Shown here: positions 1 to 6,123 of the stretch, in pieces
Position numbering within the stretch: position 1 is the first letter of the stretch
Layout of the letters: the number at the start of each line of letters is the position of its first letter
Assembly (NCBI GenBank): GCA_903827085.1
Contig: CAIKHC010000194.1
Span: forward strand, 1 to 8,877
Origin: an uncultured Candidatus Nemicrothrix sp.
GTDB lineage: Bacteria > Actinomycetota > Acidimicrobiia > Acidimicrobiales > Acidimicrobilacustridaceae
Length of the DNA stretch: 8,877 nt
Direction of reading: 5' to 3'
Position numbers and translations under genes: made by a program
Notes under the pieces: generated by a model
The model's input: the letters and a program-made list of their open reading frames with translations, nothing else
What the model was told of the DNA's origin: nothing
The model's database searches: none

Positions 1-1448
1 CCGCTGCCGGAACCACGGCGTCCACTGCTTGGGCCGCCACGCTTCGGCCGACCAGACGCTGACGGAGTCGCCGAACGCGGGTTACGCGAATTCGGACGAC
101 CACCGGGCGTCTTGGCCGGTTCGGGAACATCGAGCATTGCCTTCACTTCAGAGGCGCTTTTCTTCAGTCGCTGACCGGGAGCAATTTCCTGCAGTAGCGG
201 TGAATCTGGGCGCACTTTCGTCACGGTGGGTTTAATACCCGCCTTACGCATGAGTTGATCGGTGTCCTTGCGTTGCGATTCCGTTGCGAGCGTGACAACA
301 ACTCCTTCGTTTCCGGCGCGTGCTGTGCGTCCAGAACGATGGAGATATGCCTTGTGCTCCATGGGCGGATCGGCGTGGATCACGAGCGATATGTCATCGA
401 CGTGAATTCCGCGCGCTGCAATATCGGTAGCGACCATGGCCGCTGCCGTTCCGTCGGAGAATGCCGCAAGATTTCGCGTGCGGACATTCTGCGAAAGATT
501 TCCATGCATCTCGACCGAAACAACTCCGTGTGCGTTCAACTGACGCGTGAGTTGCTTGGCGCGATGCTTCGTTCGAGTGAAAATAATTGTGCGGCCAGGT
601 GCGGCGGCAAGATCGATGATGACGGGAAGTCGATCATCGTTCGTTACGTGCAGCACATGGTGGGTCATGGTGTTGACCGGCGACTGTTCGGAATCGACGC
701 TGTGTGTGACCGGATCAGACATGTAGCGCTTGACGATGACGTCGACGCCCTTGTCGAGCGTTGCTGAGAACAGAAGATGCTGCGCATCGTCGGGCGTGCG
801 ATCGAGCAGACGCTTTACGCCAGGCAGGAATCCGAGGTCGGCCATGTGATCGGCTTCATCGAGAACACACACTTCAACGCGATCGAGTTTGCAGAAGTTC
901 TGACTGATGAGGTCTTCAAGACGACCGGGGCAAGCGACAACAACGTCAACACCCTTACGAAGCGCGTCGACCTGCGGGTTCTGACCAACACCACCGAAGA
1001 TGGTTGTGGTGCGCAAACCAAGTCGACGAGCAAGCGGCGAAATGGTTGCATCGATCTGGAGTGCGAGTTCACGTGTGGGCGCAAGAATGAGTGCACGCGG
1101 ACGGAACGGTTGGCGGTCGAGCTGCAACATCGAAAGACGAGTGAGCACAGCAAGACCGAATGCGAGCGTCTTGCCGGAACCGGTACGACCGCGGCCAAGA
1201 ACGTCGCGACCCTTCAATGAATCGGGAAGTGTCGATACCTGAATGGGGAACGGATCAGTGATGCCTTCAAGGGCAAGCGCACCACAGAGGGTGTCGGGAA
1301 CGCCGAGGGCAAGGAACCCGTTGTCGGGATCAAGAGTCGGAAGCGCTTTTTGGGCGGCTAGGGGCTTTTCGTTGCGGGAACGATCGGAACCTGGTCGGGG
1401 ACGCGCGCCCGAAGAGGAACGGTTGGTACGGGGGCGTTGTGACGCCAT
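1..1448 (-). CDS. DEAD-box ATP-dependent RNA helicase, RhlE-like (3' end outside window)
   Basis: Reading the minus strand from the ATG at 1446-1448 gives 482 codons with no stop, so the C-terminus lies beyond base 1. All helicase motifs are visible in order: Q-motif region around residues 61-70 (GITDPFPIQ), Walker A GRTGSGKT (87-94), PTRELA (124-129), PGRLED (174-179), DEAD (197-200), SAT (228-230), IIFTRTK (288-294), TDIAARG (341-347) and HRSGRTARAG (370-379). From family knowledge, this is a cytoplasmic enzyme that uses ATP to unwind or remodel RNA duplexes, for example in ribosome assembly, mRNA decay or cold adaptation. The first 35 residues and everything after about 440 are rich in Arg, Ser, Gly and Pro and look disordered, as is usual for RNA-binding extensions. 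Arg in Walker A, where many DEAD-box proteins have Glu or Gln, fits actinobacterial RhlE-type proteins as I remember them. An AGGAG lies 9 bases before the start. The family call is certain; the exact RNA target is unknown. Confidence 0.96.
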   Translation of the reverse strand, partial: MASQRPRTNRSSSGARPRPGSDRSRNEKPLAAQKALPTLDPDNGFLALGVPDTLCGALALEGITDPFPIQVSTLPDSLKGRDVLGRGRTGSGKTLAFGLAVLTRLSMLQLDRQPFRPRALILAPTRELALQIDATISPLARRLGLRTTTIFGGVGQNPQVDALRKGVDVVVACPGRLEDLISQNFCKLDRVEVCVLDEADHMADLGFLPGVKRLLDRTPDDAQHLLFSATLDKGVDVIVKRYMSDPVTHSVDSEQSPVNTMTHHVLHVTNDDRLPVIIDLAAAPGRTIIFTRTKHRAKQLTRQLNAHGVVSVEMHGNLSQNVRTRNLAAFSDGTAAAMVATDIAARGIHVDDISLVIHADPPMEHKAYLHRSGRTARAGNEGVVVTLATESQRKDTDQLMRKAGIKPTVTKVRPDSPLLQEIAPGQRLKKSASEVKAMLDVPEPAKTPGGRPNSRNPRSATPSASGRPKRGGPSSGRRGSGS

Positions 1449-1457
1449 ATGAATTTT

Positions 1458-1462
1458 CTCCT
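1458..1462 (-). promoter_or_regulatory. Ribosome binding site of the helicase gene
   Basis: AGGAG on the minus strand, nine bases before the ATG at 1446-1448. It is the best Shine-Dalgarno match I saw at any gene start in the window, and it fixes the helicase start. Confidence 0.8.
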
Positions 1463-1550
1463 ACTGAGGTCCGCTGAGAAAGCAAGGGCCAGATGGTGAG
1501 CACGGCCGAAACTTGGTGAAGTTGCGGGGTGCTGGGGCCTGAAGCGGTTC

Positions 1551-1562
1551 AGCGGCGCCGCT
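1551..1562. promoter_or_regulatory. 12-base perfect palindrome in the helicase/hypothetical divergent spacer
   Basis: AGCGGCGCCGCT reads the same on both strands. It is flanked by GTTC on the left and, after three extra bases, GAAC on the right, so a longer imperfect stem is possible. It lies in the 205-base spacer (1449-1653) between two divergent genes. The spacer also holds AACTT-GGTG-AAGTT (1510-1523) and AGAGT-C-ACTCT (1579-1589). A TAGAGT on the minus strand (1585-1590) fits a loose TANNNT -10 box for the helicase, but no -35 box is evident. A role as operator or as 5'-leader structure is inference; GC-rich palindromes also arise by chance. Confidence 0.3.
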
Positions 1563-1653
1563 CCGGAACTGGAACGACAGAGTCACTCTAGTGCGGCGAC
1601 CTGCGTTTTCCCTCATCGCCCCCAGTGTCAGTAGCGCGTGCGAGGCTCAGACC

Positions 1654-2022
1654 ATGGCATTCGGACAGCAATCAGGCCCACCAGCATCGTCGAAACAGGT
1701 CGAGGAACTCCTCGCGTTGTTTGAAGGTGCGGGCTACTCCTCGTTCCGAGAAGCACGCCATATCTATGGGCTTACCCAACGTCAGGCGGGCGGAAAGTTC
1801 ACTCGTGGCGAGGCCGACGAGCTCATTGCTCGTCTCGCTGCTGGCGAAGGCGAACTCAATGTTGAACAGGCCGAGCGCGCAATTGCATCGTCATCCGATG
1901 CCAACGAACGGGCGGCAAAGCGCGCCGCCAACCGTCAGGCCGAAGCCGTTGCTGCATTGCCCGACGAAGTTCTGGCCGACGAACTCGTGCGTCGCGGCTG
2001 GGTGTGTATTCCCGGCGAGTAG
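1654..2022 (+). CDS. Conserved actinobacterial-type small protein of unknown function
   Basis: A 122-residue soluble protein with no signal peptide, membrane segment or cysteine-rich motif. It begins MAFGQQSGPPASSKQVEELL. Residues about 10-65 look like a compact helical module: a KQ-x-x-LL-x-LF helix, a G-Y-x-x-F-R-E-A-R turn, then LTQRQAGGKFTRGEADELI (about 40-58). An Ala/Glu/Arg-rich helix follows (about 70-100), and the protein ends with the conserved-looking block LADELVRRGWVCIPGE. I recall actinobacterial proteins with the same start and the same LxxELxRRGW ending, all without a function. The T-x-x-EA-x-x-x-I-x-x-L pattern also recalls small DUF3072-like modules, but I would not assign that family. 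The ATG at 1654 is preferred over the in-frame GTG at 1591 because the recognisable protein starts there; the upstream 21 codons look like untranslated leader. Only a weak GAGG precedes it. It is divergent from the helicase and convergent with the lactonase gene, 13 bases away. Confidence 0.8.
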   Translation: MAFGQQSGPPASSKQVEELLALFEGAGYSSFREARHIYGLTQRQAGGKFTRGEADELIARLAAGEGELNVEQAERAIASSSDANERAAKRAANRQAEAVAALPDEVLADELVRRGWVCIPGE

Positions 2023-2035
2023 TTCGCGTAGGGCG

Positions 2036-2917
2036 TCAGGGTTGCCCGGCATGGGGCACTGCTACCTGCACCACTTCAATCGCTCCGTTGGGTGCGAGCG
2101 GTGCGTGACGTGAATCAGAGGTTGGCGCAGTCATCGCAAAGAGATGTTTGCCTTCCGGCCCGCCGAGCATGCACGCGTAGGTGTTCATCGTTGTTTCGAC
2201 CTCATCGAGCACAACGCCACCTTCGCCGATGCGCATGAGACGCGGTGCAAGCGCGTTCGCGATCCACACTGCGCCTTCGGCATCGAGACAGATGCCATCG
2301 GGCGCAGCCATGTGTGCTGAGAGGTCGGCCCATACGCGTCGGTTCGAAAGTGAACCATCAGCGCCAATATCGAACGCAGTCAGTCGAAGCGCAAGCGTTT
2401 CGGCCACGATCATTGTTTTTCCGTCAGGCGTAATGACCATTCCGTTGGGAAAGATCAGACCAGCGGACGCAACGTTGATTATTCCGTCAGGATCAACGCG
2501 ACACATCACGGTTGTGAGTGAGTCGGGATCGGCAAACAATCCTTCGATCCCCTGCTCATCTAAGAACACTTCGTAATCGAAACCGAAGTTGCCGATGTAG
2601 GCGCGCCCTTGCTGATCGACAAGGAGATCGTTGGCATGCCAGGTGAAGTGATTGCCGAGATCGGCATGCGTTGTCAGTTCGCTGCCATTCCAACGCATGA
2701 GCTTGCGATCAAGCATCGACGTGATGAGCAGATCACCATTGGGCAACCAGCCAAGGCCAGAAGGCTGCGATTCCACTTCAACAACGCGTTCGTCGTTGCC
2801 ATCAAGGTCAATGGCGTGCACCGCGTGGTCATAAAAGTCGGAATACCAAAGTCGGCCCTCGTGCCAGCGTGGACCTTCACCGAAGAACAATCCGTCCCGA
2901 AGGATGGTGGTGCTCAC
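2036..2917 (-). CDS. SMP-30/gluconolactonase/LRE-family lactonase
   Basis: A 293-residue cytoplasmic protein spanning a complete six-bladed beta-propeller of the SGL/SMP-30 type. The metal and active-site positions of the family are all recognisable: Glu14 in GEGPRW, Asn96 in WHANDL, Asn158 in FPNGM and Asp207 in PDGI, the last expected to be the general base. Known members bind a divalent cation and hydrolyse sugar or other lactones, for example gluconolactone to gluconate. The particular lactone cannot be read from the sequence. Translation starts at GTG (2915-2917), whose GTGA overlaps the stop of the upstream lipoprotein gene by four bases. There is no good Shine-Dalgarno, so translational coupling is likely. 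It is the last gene of a three-gene operon and ends 13 bases from a convergent gene. It has no signal peptide, unlike its two operon partners, so it would act on a product taken into the cell. Confidence 0.9.
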   Translation of the reverse strand: MSTTILRDGLFFGEGPRWHEGRLWYSDFYDHAVHAIDLDGNDERVVEVESQPSGLGWLPNGDLLITSMLDRKLMRWNGSELTTHADLGNHFTWHANDLLVDQQGRAYIGNFGFDYEVFLDEQGIEGLFADPDSLTTVMCRVDPDGIINVASAGLIFPNGMVITPDGKTMIVAETLALRLTAFDIGADGSLSNRRVWADLSAHMAAPDGICLDAEGAVWIANALAPRLMRIGEGGVVLDEVETTMNTYACMLGGPEGKHLFAMTAPTSDSRHAPLAPNGAIEVVQVAVPHAGQP

Positions 2918-4443
2918 GATGGAAGTTGGGCGTTCTTCACGACAATGCGGAGGTTGACGGCATCGGCTTCGAGGATGTTGCCCTTGGCTACTGCGTCATC
3001 AAGCGATGCAATCCAAGCGGCGTCGAATGCCGCACGACCGTTCGGAAGTGCCCACGATGCAAACGCCGCCGGAGGTGGTGCCACCGTTGTGCCAAACAAT
3101 CCGCAGAATGCCGAACCGGTTTGGCCAAGCCCCGACAAGATCGCAACGGGAACATCGACGTGCGGCGTGCGAATACCGCCGGTTACGTTCCCCTTCGCGT
3201 CGAGCATGAATGCACCGTTGTTGATATCGAGCGTCGGACGCGACTCAGGAGCTTCACCAGTGCGAATCCAGTTGTCGAGCGAGTTCAACGCCGATCGCAA
3301 GACATAGGTATGGGGGCCAGTGTTGATTGGCGTCGTGCACGCCAACAATCCGCCGTAAACCGACGCCGGCGGGGTGAGCATTGCTTGGAACAAGGCGGCA
3401 TCGCCCACACCATCGCCGTTGTCGGTATCGCCAATACCCAAGTTGTAGGCATCGGCATGTGCGGTGCCGGCAACTTCCCAGGTGCGAATCAGGTCGGTAT
3501 CGGGTTGACGCGCGCCAATTGAATTAAGCCCTCTGCCCAACATGTCGGTCTCGGCCTGGAACTGCAGGACGGGAACCTTGAGATCAGTTCGGATGCGTTG
3601 ATCAGCTGGCATCTTCACATCGACATTCAGCGCAGCTCCTGCATTGCCGCGACTGTGAATGAGATAGCCATCCCAAACGTCTGTCTTCGGTCCGATTGCA
3701 TTGACATAGGTCGTGAGTCTGAAGGCGGATTGCGATTCACCAATGGCGATGACGCGTTCGGGCTGCAGTCCACCCAACATCAGATCGTTCTCGAACCACG
3801 CAGCCGCACCAGTTTGTGTGTACATGTCATAGGAGTACTGATCTCCAGGATGCACAAGCGATCCGTAGCGGCCGGGATCAGCAGCTTTCAGTGTGTACCC
3901 AGCAACGAGTCCCATTGATGGTCCGCCGTCAATGCCAACCACCTGCGCCGACAAACCAACCCACGCGTAACCCTCACGAATGAGTTCGACGTGGGTGTAG
4001 GTCCAGTCCGGTGCAGCGTCGAGACCACCGGACACGTTCAACCACTCAATGATGACGTTGCCATTGAAATTGGCCGGATCGGTTGGACGACGAACGATGG
4101 CGCGGGTCTTGTACGCGGCAGTTGTCGCTGGGTCGACTGACCAGTTGCCGTCAGCTGTCAGCGGTTGCCCTGACTGATACGCCGTTGCGGTTCCACTTAT
4201 ATAGAACTCCGACTGCTCGTAACCGGCCGCGGCAAGATCGCCGCTGGCAGCAGCAATAAACGCTTGGCCTCGACCACCCGTTGCAGGAACAACAGTGGGC
4301 ACCGTGACCGAATCGCGTGATGGTGGCGAGGGTGCAACCACTTTGGGGCCTTTCGACGACGAACTATCCGATGAACAGGCCAGGAGCCCAACCCCCAAGA
4401 GAGAGACAGCGAAAAGGGCATACAAGCGTCGCCGAGTATTCAT
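2914..4443 (-). CDS. Exported lipoprotein with alpha/beta-hydrolase domain (paralogue A)
   Basis: A 509-residue predicted lipoprotein. The ATG at 4441-4443 gives a classical n-region (MNTRRRLYAL), a hydrophobic core and the lipobox LLAC with Cys23, followed by a Ser-rich linker. An in-frame TTG at 4468-4470 would only add nine residues in front of the signal. The body resembles the alpha/beta-hydrolase-domain family of actinobacteria (Pfam Abhydrolase_10 as I recall): a strand-rich N-part with VIIEWLNVSGGLD (about 130-142), the nucleophile elbow GESQSA with candidate Ser237, candidate acid Asp300 in AETD, candidate His329 in GTAHAD, and the late family block GGIRTPHVDVP (about 422-432). These suggest an esterase or lipase-like enzyme anchored outside the membrane; substrate unknown. 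Apart from the lipobox it has only two cysteines (369 and 447), both conserved in paralogue B. It lies 35 bases after paralogue B and overlaps the lactonase start, so all three are co-transcribed. Confidence 0.88.
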   Translation of the reverse strand: MNTRRRLYALFAVSLLGVGLLACSSDSSSSKGPKVVAPSPPSRDSVTVPTVVPATGGRGQAFIAAASGDLAAAGYEQSEFYISGTATAYQSGQPLTADGNWSVDPATTAAYKTRAIVRRPTDPANFNGNVIIEWLNVSGGLDAAPDWTYTHVELIREGYAWVGLSAQVVGIDGGPSMGLVAGYTLKAADPGRYGSLVHPGDQYSYDMYTQTGAAAWFENDLMLGGLQPERVIAIGESQSAFRLTTYVNAIGPKTDVWDGYLIHSRGNAGAALNVDVKMPADQRIRTDLKVPVLQFQAETDMLGRGLNSIGARQPDTDLIRTWEVAGTAHADAYNLGIGDTDNGDGVGDAALFQAMLTPPASVYGGLLACTTPINTGPHTYVLRSALNSLDNWIRTGEAPESRPTLDINNGAFMLDAKGNVTGGIRTPHVDVPVAILSGLGQTGSAFCGLFGTTVAPPPAAFASWALPNGRAAFDAAWIASLDDAVAKGNILEADAVNLRIVVKNAQLPS

Positions 4444-4478
4444 TCGAGTCACTTTCAATGGGGTCGACAAAAAACTGA

Positions 4479-6038
4479 TTACTGCAGAACCTTTGATGCT
4501 TTCGCCGCGGCAATCAAGTGATCGACATCGTCGTTAAGAATTGCCCCAGCCTTGGCGGCGTTCTTCGTTGCTTCGGTGAACTTGGCAACGAATGCGTCGT
4601 GGGTTCCGTACTTCGCGGTGAGAGCTGTCGAGGTCAACGGAACCGTGCCGCCAAACAATGAACAGAAGGCGTTGCCTTTCTGTCCCAGGCCTGTCAACAC
4701 GGCAATGGGTACATCGACATGCGGGGTTCGAATTCCGCCCTTCGCAATTCCGAGTTCATCGACGTTGTAGCCGGTGCCGGCAGCATCGACTTCAAGACGC
4801 GGCTGCGACGCAGGGATCTGATTCTTGGTGATCCAGAGATTCAGGTCGCGCAGTGCGGCCCGAAGGATGTACGTGTGTGGCCCAGTGTTGATTCCATCAG
4901 CACACGTAATGAGGTTGTCGTACACACTCTTCGGTGGAGCCATCATCGAGTTGAAATAGGTGATGTCGTTCTTGCCGTCGCCGGTATCAAAACCACCGCC
5001 GCCGAGGTTGTAGTAATCGGCGTGCGCAGTTCCGGTGGCTTCCCAGCCGCGGAACGTATCGGTATCAGGCTGCCGAGCTTTGACATAACCCCTCGCACCA
5101 GCAACGTCGGTTTCGGCGCTGAAGGTCAACACGGGTTTACCGAAATCGGTCCGAATCGTCGTTCCTAGAACTGGTGTCACCGCCGGCAACGGATCGACAG
5201 AGAGCGGAGCAGCGTTCCCGCTGCGACTGTGAACGAAGTAACCGTCGAACACGTTCGCAGTCGGCGCAACTGCATTCACATAGGTGGTGAGGCGGCTTGC
5301 CGACTGTGACTCACCCATTCCGATGACGTTCTTGACCTTCAGATCCCCAAGCAACGTTGATGCATTGCGACGCACCGCGGCGCCAGCTTGGCTGAAGATG
5401 TCATAGGAGTAGTTGTCGCCAGGATGTGACAGTGAGGAATAGCGCGCAGGGTCGAATGACTTCAGAACGCGATCGATACCCAGCGACATGCCGCCACCTT
5501 CGATTCCAACCCTCTGAGCTGAAACTCCTACCCATGCAAATCCCGATCGAATGATTTCTGGCGCCAAGTAGGTCCAGTCGGGGGCGGTATCAAGACCGGC
5601 AGTGACGTTGAGCCATTCAACGATGACAGTGCCGTTGAACTTCTTCGGATCGCTCGGACGACGAACCACCATTCGCGAGGCATATGGTGCTGTTCCTGCG
5701 GCGCGAGTCGTCCACATTCCGTCTGCCGTTAATGGCGCGTCACTCGTGTACGCAGTTGCGTTACCAGAGAAGAAATATTCGTCCTCTTGATAGCCAACAG
5801 TCTTGAGATCAAACACCGTCGGCTGCTGACCGTCTTGTGGCGGCGACGGAGCAAGCACAACAAACCCTTTGCCGCCGGTGACTGGTCCCTTGACTGTTGC
5901 TTCAGCAACAGGACTCGAGAACACAGTTGTTGTCGTTGAGGACGAATCATTCGATGAGGAGCACGCAGCTGCTGTTCCTCCGAGCGTCACAAGCGCGACT
6001 GCCGCAGCAATGAAACGTAAAGAAGATTTGTAACGCAT
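4479..6038 (-). CDS. Exported lipoprotein with alpha/beta-hydrolase domain (paralogue B)
   Basis: First gene of the operon; 519 residues. The ATG at 6036-6038 is chosen because it opens a typical signal (MRYKSSLRF, then a hydrophobic stretch) and follows a G-run; ATG codons at 6075-6077 and 6072-6074 would add an unlikely 12-13-residue prefix and enter the divergent promoter region. The lipobox is TAAAC with Cys26. Ala at -3 is less usual than Leu, but the following SSSNDSSSTTTT linker supports lipidation. The same catalytic set as paralogue A is visible: Ser244 in GESQSA, Asp311 in AETD, His339 in GTAHAD, and GGIRTPHVDVP (about 434-444). By eye well over half the core residues match paralogue A. 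The only non-lipobox cysteines (379 and 459) match those of A in position. It is probably a surface esterase-like hydrolase; whether A and B share a substrate is unknown. It is transcribed divergently from the cupin gene. Confidence 0.88.
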   Translation of the reverse strand: MRYKSSLRFIAAAVALVTLGGTAAACSSSNDSSSTTTTVFSSPVAEATVKGPVTGGKGFVVLAPSPPQDGQQPTVFDLKTVGYQEDEYFFSGNATAYTSDAPLTADGMWTTRAAGTAPYASRMVVRRPSDPKKFNGTVIVEWLNVTAGLDTAPDWTYLAPEIIRSGFAWVGVSAQRVGIEGGGMSLGIDRVLKSFDPARYSSLSHPGDNYSYDIFSQAGAAVRRNASTLLGDLKVKNVIGMGESQSASRLTTYVNAVAPTANVFDGYFVHSRSGNAAPLSVDPLPAVTPVLGTTIRTDFGKPVLTFSAETDVAGARGYVKARQPDTDTFRGWEATGTAHADYYNLGGGGFDTGDGKNDITYFNSMMAPPKSVYDNLITCADGINTGPHTYILRAALRDLNLWITKNQIPASQPRLEVDAAGTGYNVDELGIAKGGIRTPHVDVPIAVLTGLGQKGNAFCSLFGGTVPLTSTALTAKYGTHDAFVAKFTEATKNAAKAGAILNDDVDHLIAAAKASKVLQ

Positions 6039-6042
6039 CGTT

Positions 6043-6048
6043 CCCCCC
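6043..6048 (-). promoter_or_regulatory. G-run ribosome binding site of paralogue B
   Basis: Six consecutive G on the minus strand, four bases before the ATG at 6036-6038. It is not a textbook AGGAGG, but it can pair with the anti-Shine-Dalgarno through G-U wobbles. It is the only G-rich site near the candidate starts and supports the 6038 start over the upstream ATG codons. Confidence 0.5.
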
Positions 6049-6056
6049 GGACCGTT

Positions 6057-6066
6057 GTTGATCAAC
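6057..6066. promoter_or_regulatory. GTTGATCAAC palindrome in the divergent promoter region (candidate operator)
   Basis: A perfect 10-base palindrome within the 85-base spacer (6039-6123) between the lipoprotein operon and the cupin gene. It sits about 20 bases before the operon's first start codon and about 57 bases before the cupin start. That position would let one DNA-binding protein affect both transcripts. No regulator gene is in the window. A single palindrome of this length has a chance of several percent in a spacer this size, so the role is only suggested. Confidence 0.25.
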
Positions 6067-6111
6067 GCCCACATCATTCCACACGCTCTGCATGCGATGT
6101 CGGCTCAGACC

Positions 6112-6117
6112 TACGAT
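6112..6117 (+). promoter_or_regulatory. Candidate -10 box of the cupin gene, placed for a leaderless transcript
   Basis: TACGAT fits the actinobacterial TANNNT -10 pattern and ends six bases before the ATG at 6124, the spacing expected if transcription starts at or next to the A of the start codon. No Shine-Dalgarno is present before that ATG, which agrees with leaderless translation, a frequent mode in actinobacteria. No clear -35 box is seen. Confidence 0.4.
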
Positions 6118-6123
6118 CACGCA

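Noticed and set aside
29..1242. Several plus-strand open frames opposite the helicase (for example 255-767 and 777-1220).
   Set aside because: They are antisense shadows of a continuous DEAD-box protein with all motifs intact. Their translations have no recognisable domain and are rich in Cys, Arg and Asp, as expected from reversed codons.
1591..1653. GTG at 1591 as start of the small hypothetical protein, adding 21 residues.
   Set aside because: The added segment does not resemble the conserved start, which begins MAFGQQSG at 1654.
2043..2058. TGCCC-GGCATG-GGGCA inverted repeat near the convergent lactonase and hypothetical gene ends, as a terminator.
   Set aside because: It has only five pairs, lies inside the lactonase coding region and has no T-run, so it is not distinguishable from chance.
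2609..3522. Plus-strand open frames of 232 and 217 codons across the lactonase/lipoprotein junction.
   Set aside because: They overlap two well-supported minus-strand genes and encode low-complexity sequence without a domain, signal or ribosome site.
4444..4470. TTG start at 4468-4470 for lipoprotein A, adding nine residues.
   Set aside because: A signal peptide with a normal n-region begins at the ATG at 4441-4443; the TTG has no ribosome site.
6055..6099. ATG codons at 6055 and 6097 as starts of the cupin gene.
   Set aside because: They have no ribosome site, the added residues are not cupin-like, and 6055 would place the start inside the operon's own leader. The 6097 start cannot be strictly excluded.
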